A stretch of 64,000 nt of DNA, from NCBI RefSeq assembly GCF_020921035.1, contig NC_063155.1, positions 21,941,294-22,005,293 of the forward strand, in the 5' to 3' direction. The notes under the pieces were generated by a model. That model was not told the DNA's origin, did not search any database, and saw only the letters and a list, made by a program, of their open reading frames with translations. The DNA comes from Rhodamnia argentea. Lineage: Eukaryota > Streptophyta > Magnoliopsida > Myrtales > Myrtaceae. Position 1 is the stretch's first letter, and every line of letters begins with the position of its first letter. Positions 55,588 through 64,000 of this stretch are shown here, piece after piece. Position numbers and translations under genes: made by a program.

Positions 55588-57008
55588 ACTTTGGTCGCTG
55601 GCTCTTGTAGAAACAGGCCTTATTCTCTTTTGGTTTTTTCCTAGAGAGACACAGAGGTAGAATCCAAGAAAGAAAGATTATACCAGGATTCGCTGATCCT
55701 ATGACATTCGAGAATGATATAAGCAGTTTTTCAGGAACAACCCTTTGCATTAAATTTGCCAAAGGTTCATGTTAAAAGACCGTGACACAACACTGTTCTG
55801 CCGTAGCGCAAAAATTCCACACCGTCGCATTCAATTCAAAAAATTCTCTTTAAAAGATGCCAACCCTGATCCACTCTGAAACAGAGTGATCTTTTTGTCC
55901 GGGAAATCGACGATTTCCCCAGCAATTTCCAGGGCCATCACCGACGATGAAAATTGATCGAGCCAATTTAATGTTTGATTATCTGCAGGTGACAGATTCA
56001 GATTCGAACAGAAGTCAACAGAGCAAGAACATTAAACGACTGATGGTGCTAAATTAGTTCCGTGTTTTTAGCAGCTTCGCTGTACCACCGCCCTCCTCCT
56101 CTTCGCACTCGACCCGTCTTTCCTCTCCATCTTCTGTTCCATTATGAGCTCCAACTTCATCAACACCATATTGCTTCCACTGCTTAGCGAGGCGTGCGAG
56201 GATGATCACCGGAAGTCTTTTTTCTCCCGTCCAAAGAAATGGTACAAGTTCTGGAAAACGTCATTGATGAGCGCATGTTATCACCGAGTCTTGCGCAAGT
56301 TGCCCCATATTCTCATCCTCTCTTCTTCATTCGCATTGACATTAAAGATATGTCCGCAACCTGATAACTCCAGGCCTGCGGCTTTGCTTGCTTATGCAAA
56401 GGTCAGCGCTGACTTTCCTTCCTGCCCAAAGTCAACGTCGACCATGTCGAGCCCATAAGTAAGCGGGCTACCTTGAACTGCCCCTTGAAGTTATACTTCG
56501 ACCCGAGCCCAGCCCGGCCCATTAGCCACGTTGAAGTTGAAGCCTTCAAGGGGTGATCCATCGTGTACTGCTTGGGTATCAGGCGGATTTCCATCAAAAT
56601 AAGATTGCCTCTAAATTTGTTAACACGTCTCTAATATATGTTTACCAATCATTATGTCTCTTAAAGTTGCTTTCCAAGTCACTTTTCAATTACGGTTTAT
56701 CATGTTTGCGTTCCCCCAAAGTCCTTTAAGTTAAAGGCCTTTGCGTTTCCCCAAAAGTTAAACCAAACGCAGCTTATATGACATTATGAGATACATAATA
56801 ACAGGAGGTAGAGGATGCTCGGGCGGGATGTTAGTTCGAACTAACCAAAACCGGCAGAGGCATATGCAGAAAGAAGACACGAGTATTCTGCGTATAAGCA
56901 CTAAAAAAGAGCGACTTGTCTTCCACGACATCACGAGTTCGATTCACGGCGGGAGCGAATCACCGAACGGCTCGTGCTGGTGTGATCCAACTGCATCATA
57001 CTTCGTGT
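55588..57008. other. Gene-poor intergenic region downstream of the NAC gene
   Basis: 3' UTR of the NAC gene, then about 1.3 kb without a recognised gene. A 104-codon ATG frame (56144-56458) has no family I can name and no promoter or intron signals; I do not call it a gene. Around 56785-57000 the text contains tRNA-like GAGTTCGATTC, probably from a repeat. Confidence 0.4.
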
Positions 57009-57145
57009 GAAGAGATTTCTCGGCCGTGGCGTGGTTACAATCCAGGTTCACCAATCTCGGATATTCAGTCATTGGTGTATTGCCCAATCAAAGATTTCTC
57101 GACTCTAGCGGGATTGCGGTAATGGGTTCACCAATCTCGGATCTT
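57009..57145. repeat. Pair of diverged direct repeats
   Basis: GATTTCTCG followed by GGTTCACCAATCTCGGAT occurs twice, about 80 bp apart (near 57014-57063 and 57092-57140). Probably part of an unidentified interspersed element. Confidence 0.5.
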
Positions 57146-57585
57146 TAGGCAGCGCACAACAATTATGGTTTAGAACAAATATTTTTTTTCAGCGAATGCG
57201 AGACCCTTATATAACTATTTAGAGAAGCCACCAAAACCGGTCACGGCTTCTGGTCTTTGTCACTCGTCAAAGACAAAAGGAAAAATGCACCATAAAGATG
57301 AAGACGATGGATTGGACTAAATATTGATGCGAACGGGGTCTCGTACCCTAGGTGAACACGGCACATGGTGCATTGAAACCCATCTCTGAATCGATGGCTT
57401 TGGTAGGTTTGGCCAGATGACATCAAAAGGAGCGAAATTATCAATTAGAATCAATCAGGACCATCAAGAGAAGTGTACAGAATCTGCTAAATATATCTCT
57501 AACAAATGTATCCAAATCACAATGAAAATTCCTTATCACTGTTCTATTGGAGCGTAAATTGGTCCCGGATGTTCATATAATATAA

Positions 57586-58517
57586 GGTTGCGTTTGATTG
57601 TCCAGATTTCTAGTCAGGATAGGACCAAATAGGATAAAATAAGAAATCCAATAATTTTGTCATATCCTGTATATTGTTTGAGAAACTACGAATTTGAAGT
57701 CGGATAAGCAGAGGCAAGGCGCAGTCGAAATTGACTCTGTTTCGCTAAAATATCAATATGATTTATAAATTATTCACGAACGAGTGGGTTATTATTGAGC
57801 AGAGGTTTGTGTCATTTGAATTCATGCACAACATCGATCGAGCAGATCTCGTGGAATTTGAGGTCTTGATTTGGAGCCAAATCCTTTGAGAATAACCCGC
57901 TAGCCTTACTCGTTGTGTTGTCGAGTGAGTAAATAGGTCTTGAACAATTTAATTATTTGGTCTCTTTTCGCAAGTTGAAGATGCACTCACACAAGTCGTT
58001 CAAAAGAGCCCTTTCGAATGTCGAAATTCCTTTTGAAAGTCGATGATCAATCTCGAGTTTTTCATAACATGTCGAGAGCACTTTCAAATATTGGAAAGAT
58101 CCAAGCGGTTAAAGAATGATGAACATGATCTCATATCACGTCAAACAATCGATTAAAGAACAATACCGTGGAGATGCCCAACTCTACGGCTTGAGACCCA
58201 TCCTAATATCACCGAAGAGCCAGCTCCACTTGACGGTTGCTGCCGCCAAAGAGAACCTCCCTCCCTCCCAATAGAGAGGCGGCCCGGTGTAGTGGACATG
58301 CGACCCAACGCAAAAGAGAGTCGGTGATTATGAAAAAAATCTAATTCTTCTCATATCCGCTCTCTTGAGAAATTATATCTTGATCTATTTCATCTCCTCC
58401 CTTGGGATTTTTTTATCCTGGCTATATCCCTTATATTCACTGTTATCCTATCATGGACAGCTGCCAAACACAGAATTTATCATATCCTGGCTTATATCTT
58501 GATGACTAAACACGGCC
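57586..58517. mobile_element. 932-bp Harbinger/Tourist-like TIR element (family B)
   Basis: The ends GGTTGCGTTTG and TAAACACGGCC are imperfect inverted repeats flanked by TAA on both sides (57583-57585 and 58518-58520), the target duplication of PIF/Harbinger elements. It has no transposase frame, so it is non-autonomous. A relative lies at 49686-51806. Confidence 0.65.
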
Positions 58518-58520
58518 TAA

Positions 58521-59997
58521 AAATCTCGATTGGGTTTCTCCATGGTTCAATTTTGATTAAGGCTTGTATTACTTCCAACAAATCTACGCGTAAGATATTC
58601 ACCCTCCGATGTTGGCACGGCACTGCCCATAACTCCTTATTACCCGAGAGCGGGAGAGCAACACCCGACAGCTAAGCGGGTAGGACCCGTTCCTTAATGG
58701 TCCGCAATTGTTTAGCCATGTGTACACCCACTTCCCAATTATGGTTTTTCTTCTTCTTTTTTCTTTTTTTGTGCTTTTTTTTTTTTTTTTGGCATGGAAA
58801 TATACGAACATAGAATAGAATATACTCCCCGTGCCACGGATTATTGCACATTAATGAATGGGCATGGACTACACCATGTGTAGACAGCTCGATCGTCATT
58901 AAAATTGTCAGATAACGACATTATTTTCTTAATCGGCCTGCATCAAGCTTCTCCAATTTGACCATCCTCTTCTTAAGTAGCACTAGTTGTCACGTGGATT
59001 TTTTTTTTTTTTGGGGATTAGTTAATTATCTGTACCCCGCGTGACCAAAGTACGGCGGGACTTCCACGAGGCCATGTACCCGGAGGAGCGAGATCGGCCG
59101 CATCGAGAATCAACACCGCGATTTGATCCAAGATCGCAAGGATGATGAATGAACTTCCTCCCCTCCCTCGAGCCAATACTTTATTCGGAAAAACTTTAAT
59201 AATTTTTAAGTAACCGGTATTTCTATTGCAATGTGGCGGAGCCTGCTTGAATAAGAAGGGTTTTTTTTTTTCTTTTAAATGGGGAAAAAGACCATTTCAA
59301 AATTTTAATATGTAGGGAAATTAAAAATATATATCATATATAAATATTACTTTATTAAATTCATAAATTAAATTACATCTTTTGCGTTCTTTTTAGGTTG
59401 ACTGTCGGTTGAGAAAGTGCTAAGTTGTCCGCATTTAATGAGTTTGATGTAAGAAATAGGCTAAGGTACAAGGACGGACCACCGCACGAGTCCAACTCCA
59501 ATGCGCATTAATTTCGTTGGAGGCCGCCCGCCAAAGGGTATCCTGATTTTTACGTCGTGACTTGCGTGCACGGTTTTCTTCTCGTACAAAATAAATAGGT
59601 GGAAAAGAAAAGCATAAATAATTTTATCGAGTATAAAAGAACATGAATCGCACGTACAGGTAAATAAACTTTTCTTCTTCTTTTTTTTTTTTGCAAATGT
59701 TTACACGGTATTCGCAAAATAAAATTCCTAAGGCGATCTTTGCAGTGCGCAGAGTGCCTAAACGCCAAAGCCGTGCTCGACTCTTCTAATATCGACTTTC
59801 GATTGGGAAAAAAAAAACACAAGAAAATGACGGCTTATAGCTCAATTGAAAATTCCACCAAAAAAAAAACTTAATTTGAAAAAAGGAAAAAAAGAAAAGA
59901 AAAGAAGAAGTGAAAAATGACAAAAAGAAATTGCACGAGGAAAGAAAAAAGTGCTTAACTCGGACCTCTTCACTTAATTTATTTCATCGTATCTTAG
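58521..59997. other. AT-rich intergenic region
   Basis: About 1.5 kb with several poly-A/T runs (for example near 58776, 58998 and 59680). No gene, RNA or clear element was recognised. Confidence 0.45.
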
Positions 59998-60253
59998 AGT
60001 TTATTTGTTTCTCGAAAAATAAATAATTCAAAAAATATTTTCTTAAAAATAATTATTTGTATTATTTAAAATAATTAATTAATGAAAAATTTATCATCAA
60101 TAGGTAATAATAATTTATGTATAAATATCTTTTACGGATAATTAAAATATTTTTTAATCTTTTTTTTTACTTTCATAAGTAATATAAACTTCGCGGACGG
60201 ATAGGGATTCGAACCCCATTTAAATTATTTATTTTTTTATAAAATAAACAGAA
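59998..60253. mobile_element. Degraded Tourist-like MITE (family A)
   Basis: Left end GAGTTTATTTGTTTCTCG after TTA; right end AAATAAACAGAACG before TTA. The left arm shares AAAAATATTTTCTTAAAAATAA with copies at 22301 and 38367. Near 60203-60215 it holds GGATTCGAACCCC, like a tRNA T-arm, which could be chance or a trapped tRNA-derived fragment. Confidence 0.4.
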
Positions 60254-60727
60254 CGTTAAAATACGAGGGGGGCAAAGGGTGGGCCCCCCCAACTCCTAGC
60301 AATTATTTACGGCCTCTGTTTGGAGGACTGCCCTTCGATTTGAAATTTCGGCATCGAAATCAGGGAAAGACACGTGGCGCCCAGCAGTTGTGGAAAGCGT
60401 CTTAAGTACTGTTAATCACATGATTATGTTAAGCATCTCTTCCCCTTTAATCCACCGGCGAACCTTTTTTATGTTTTTTCCCAAATTCGCGCTGGCCCAT
60501 CACTCGAAAACACAATCTCGAAGCCGATCCTTCGCTTTGCCTTCTCGTGGTTTACTTAAGACTGTTGAATTTGCTGTTTGAGTGGAACTCACGGGAAAGT
60601 TAAGAGAAAATAATCTTTTGATTTTCTCCCATCCCTAATTGATTAACCCTCGAATGCAAAATCTTGCAAACCTTAGTAGATTTTGATATAGCTACTCTGC
60701 ACTATTCGCCATATGAGAATTTAAGTG

Positions 60728-61293
60728 ACAGTAGGAGTGATCGGTTCCCACACTAAAATTGAAAAGTGAACTGGACAAGGCCGGTCCTTTGGATTATCTA
60801 TTCCTAGATCTGGAACTGACTTTATCCATTCAATAATCGGACCAACTAGGAAAGACTGTGTAGATTTTTTTTTTTCTTTTATGATAATGTTCTTCGTCTT
60901 GCCTCTTCACCAGCTTAGAGTGTTATTCTCTAAAATAGGGGGGACTCCGTTGGGGATGGTAGTTCCATTCTTCCGGCGGGTTTAGGGGTGATTGGTTTCT
61001 AATCCGATTCCCGGGTGATCCAAAGAAACTTTCGTATGTGCTTGAAATACATATCCATGTTTTAAATGTGTAGAAGTCCCCCTAATAATTTAAGAGTTTA
61101 AATAGTTTTTTCAAATATTTTCAAGAAATTAGACAAAAAAAAAAAAAAAGATTTTCAAGAAATAAAATTAAAACTACAAAAAATTGTTGGTATAGTTTGG
61201 GTGATCCCAACCTAGGAGCTGGAAACTGGACTGGCGCTCTTAGGAAACAGACCAAACCGGCCTGTCCTGTCTGTTATTTTTGCTCACCCTTAG
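60728..61293. repeat. GGTTCC-type elements, at least one with TIR-like ends
   Basis: A block from about 60986 (TAGGGGTGATTGGTTT) to 61293 (TTGCTCACCCTTA) has inverted ends and GAACTGG/GGTTTC-type interior. A second start-like motif at about 60733 (AGGAGTGATCGGTTCC) suggests an adjoining copy. Further fragments lie at about 61735-61787. Non-coding. Confidence 0.42.
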
Positions 61294-61298
61294 TTTAG

Positions 61299-61554
61299 GG
61301 TTTATTTGGTAACACTCTTATTTCTCTGATTCCTATTATTTTGTTCCCTGTAAGGGAAAAATAACATAAATCTGTTTAGTAACTCGGTTAATTTTTCTCT
61401 TCTTGATAACGGATCAATGGCCAACAAACATATTTGAAACATAAACAAGATGTTAGAAAAAAAATCTATTTATTTGTTCTCCAGAACAAAAATTAGAAAA
61501 AATCATTTTTGTTAAAAATTTGTTCTCGAAAACAGAATTGTTACCAAACAGGCC
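61299..61554. mobile_element. 256-bp TIR MITE
   Basis: The ends GGTTTATTTGGTAACA and TGTTACCAAACAGGCC are inverted repeats, flanked by TTTAG on both sides (61294-61298 and 61555-61559). The interior is AT-rich and non-coding. The termini resemble PIF/Harbinger or hAT-like MITEs; the superfamily is unsure because the duplicated flank could be 3 or 5 bp. Confidence 0.7.
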
Positions 61555-62270
61555 TTTAGTGACTTTCAAACTTATATCCTCATTCTTATTCCTCTCAGCT
61601 AGTGTTACACTTGGAAAACTGCTTCAACACAAGGAAGTCCATCGAGTAGGCCCCCGAAAAGAAGGGAAACTAAGACGTATCGGTCCGATCCGAGCGATCC
61701 AGCTGATATGGTTCTTTAAGAGGAAATAGGGATCGGATCGGTTATTGCCGGTTCCCAAATTAGATCGGGAACGTGCTCACCCCTAGTTGACAAGCCCATC
61801 GTCGTGATCCTACCATACAAAATATTCCATATCTTGGCAACACAACACGAAAAACTTAGAGAATTGTTCGCAGCGTGAATCAAACCGATGATCTCGCGGG
61901 ATACAAATAAAATCTTTCGCTACCACGACAATCACATTAGTAGCAAGCAATGACCGTGATTGAATTAAACAAATGAGAGACGGAAAGCTGCTTTTTACCC
62001 TTTTTTTTCGGCCCTCCATGTTCTACCAAACTTCCAACCATCACCTGTTCTTCACCAAACCATTGCCTTTTTAATTCCCACTTTCCATAATCTAGACTCC
62101 CCTCCCCCACCCAATCATCATTCCAGAGTTTTTCAGCTTAATTAGTTTTTTTCTTCTTTCTTTTTTAAGTTTTCACGTTCCGGGAAAGTTTCCGATAAAG
62201 ACGATGATTTTCCTCTGCTTCGATGGACATGAGAAGGTACGCATCCAAACTCGAATTTCGCTCTAGCTTT

Positions 62271-62708
62271 AACTGGATTGATAAGATAAAAGAAGCCGGA
62301 CATTATTGGTAGGGTCGTATAGTCGCGTTCCACCCCTAATGTGAATTTTTGGAGCTTCGGCTCCTGCATCGTCGATCCGTGTTTCGCACGGTGTCTTTGA
62401 ACCAGGGGTACGTCGCCGACAAGTCGGTTTAAAGACACCGTGCGAAGCACAGGTCGACGATGCATGAGTCGAAACTCCGATGATTCGCTCCAACCATGGA
62501 ACACTACTATATGATTATATTCGGCGATAGTCATCCGAAGATGATGTGAAATTCATCTTATCCACCATCACATCCTTAAATTGAGAAAAAAATATTTTTT
62601 TCTTTATTTTAGAAAATACTCTTGAAGTTTACATTTCAGAATTTAGACGAAGCAGTTTAAGGGTTTTAGTCAAATCCAACTAGATTGACAAGATAAAAGA
62701 AGCCGGAC
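62271..62708. repeat. 31-bp direct repeats flanking a hairpin region
   Basis: Copies at about 62271-62301 and 62678-62708 of AACTGGATTGATAAGATAAA followed by AGAAGCCGGAC differ at two positions. They bracket the hairpin at 62351-62478 and could be the edges of an element or an old duplication. Confidence 0.7.
62351..62478. repeat. Long hairpin, 53-bp arms, 22-nt loop
   Basis: The left arm 62351-62403 (including TTTCGCACGGTGTCTTTGAA) pairs with the right arm 62426-62478 (including TTAAAGACACCGTGCGAAGC) with only a few mismatches. Transcribed from either strand it would fold into a stable stem-loop. It could be a small foldback element or a young small-RNA precursor; nothing in the sequence decides. 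Confidence 0.8.
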
Positions 62709-63589
62709 GGTCTTTCGATTGACTAGGGAAAAGATGCCAGTGTAATAGAAAAGCCACGTGAAATCCAAGAAGCGGAGCCCACGTGGAGAAGTGGAGGAGG
62801 GGGCCCGCAAGCCTCGAGGTCGTGCAACGATTATAGAAACGTCTCCCCATATGCGGCGTCGTTTTGTGTGGAAGGAAAGAATGCATGTGCGCATGTTACC
62901 ACCGTTGGTGAGAGGCAATTTGATGCTGTGCAAGCGATGGGAGAGACAAAAGGTTGTCAACTGGAGCCGGAGAATCAAGCAAGATCCAAGCACTAAGGTC
63001 GATGCAACATTTGTCTAATAATTTGAATCATGAAACAGGTATTTTACTTAACATGATGGTAGAATTTCAAGTCGCAAATTCAAATCGTGATAATCTGGAT
63101 CTCATTTTGTTATGTGTTTTGCTAACCGGATGTATGTTTCACGCAATTCCGTTCATGATTTCATGCCGTACATGTAACATTTGATTTACGCACGATGAGA
63201 AGAGGACTATCGGAAAAATACGCTCGATGGGGTATTGTTAGCTCATTTCGATGCGGTTTAAACTTCTTCAAAAGATAATTATTGAATACCCCCCACTCAG
63301 CGACATGTAGCGATCGCAAAAGAGTTCGTGCGGAGTATTTTGATCGGCACGTCAAACCCACAAGAACCGAAGACATTGCCGTTAACTTTTGACCAAAGAT
63401 ATTACAACAACAGAGCGTATGGGCATGCGCATGCAAATGAGAGCAGCATTGCACTTATTCGCGCCTTTAAGGGGTTACGGCACGAGATAATTCGATTTGC
63501 CATATTTTTTTAACACAAGAAGATTTCGCATTCGAGTTGCTCCTTGAGATTTTGACTTACATTTCATTTGATGCGGTCCGAGGTGTTAA

Positions 63590-64000
63590 ACAATATAACA
63601 ATTTACGCCTTAAAAAATGTATAATGATACAAATGATCCGTGAGCTGTCCTCATATGCAATATAATCCACGAATTTTAAATATGTTCAATGCAGTCCCCG
63701 AACTTTAGTCCATTGTAAAATATTGTCCCTCAACTATTAATCCGTACATTACAGTCCTTGGACTTGCACATGGTCAGGTTAGTCCCCTTACACGTTCTAC
63801 GTTGTCCCGCATTAAACATTTCCGTACAGTCTAGTGACTAAAATGAACATGTCTAGAAAGTAAAATATCATATTGAACAAATTAAAAGTTTGGGGATGAC
63901 GTTGAACGAACTTAACATATTTAAAGTTTATGGATGATATTATAGATTGAATTAAATTTGAAGGATCACATTTAACAAAAATTTATGGTCTAGAGACTAT
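63590..64000. repeat. Interspersed repeat at the window edge
   Basis: Successive phrases such as CAGTCCCCGAACTTTAGTCC, TTGTCCCTCAACTATTAATCC and CAGTCCTTGGACTTGCACATG are typical of plant non-coding element arms; the window cuts the end. The stretch 62709-63589 shows no gene. Confidence 0.4.

Noticed and set aside
56144-56458. 104-codon ATG frame downstream of the NAC gene
   Set aside because: No recognisable domain, homologue, intron or promoter; lies among repeats.
60203-60215. tRNA T-arm-like GGATTCGAACCCC
   Set aside because: No matching acceptor, D or anticodon arm around it; at best a fragment inside a MITE.
62142-62534. 130-codon minus-strand frame
   Set aside because: It runs through the hairpin and repeat region and has no recognisable domain.
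1-64000. CRISPR array, prokaryotic operon or horizontally acquired cassette
   Set aside because: No regularly spaced repeats, and every recognised gene is a typical intron-bearing or known intronless plant gene.

Overview
The window is nuclear DNA from a eudicot plant. Genes have many introns with GT-AG borders, AT-rich introns and plant-only products (a photosystem I subunit, a Casparian strip protein, carotenoid and NAC genes). Between genes lie small transposon relics and GGTTCC-rich repeats that remind me of Myrtaceae genomes such as Eucalyptus; that family-level guess is inference only. No CRISPR array, operon or prokaryotic feature is present, and I saw no undescribed multi-gene system.

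Layout. 0.8-5 kb: VAMP714-type R-SNARE (+). 5.5-5.8 kb: possible small membrane protein (-). 6.9-8.4 kb: intronless chromoplast-type lycopene beta-cyclase (+), convergent with an intronless EPR1-like extensin (-, 8.9-11.5 kb). 12.4 kb: tRNA-Lys(CUU). 12.5-15 kb: AT-rich tandem duplications and an inverted-repeat element. 15.2-19.2 kb: ELM1 mitochondrial fission gene. 20.4-21.3 kb: CASP gene carrying a fresh 119-bp tandem duplication over a splice acceptor. 24.5-30.6 kb: OTLD1 OTU deubiquitinase. 31.7-37.2 kb: BED zinc finger plus coiled-coil gene, with an old copia-type LTR relic in an intron. 38.9-44.2 kb: DCP1 decapping subunit. 45.4-47 kb: small organellar RRM protein. 48.2-49 kb: PsaO. 49.6-53.1 kb: transposons nested inside one another, including a solo LTR with perfect target-site duplications. 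53.5-55.6 kb: membrane-tethered NAC factor whose first intron lacks the expected AG acceptor. 55.6-64 kb: apparently gene-free, with small TIR elements and a long hairpin.

The genes act in separate pathways (membrane fusion, carotenoids, cell wall, mitochondrial division, Casparian strip, deubiquitination, mRNA decapping, photosystem I, stress transcription). What links them is conserved order. From memory of Arabidopsis loci, VAMP714 and ELM1 are neighbours (At5g22360/At5g22350) near NAC089 (At5g22290); EPR1, CASP3, OTLD1 and NTL8 lie together in At2g27300-At2g27380; DCP1 and PsaO are adjacent (At1g08370/At1g08380). The window seems to hold in one piece what Arabidopsis has split over several blocks.

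Exon borders were placed by eye from splice signals, reading-frame continuity and remembered homologues; UTR ends are not resolved.
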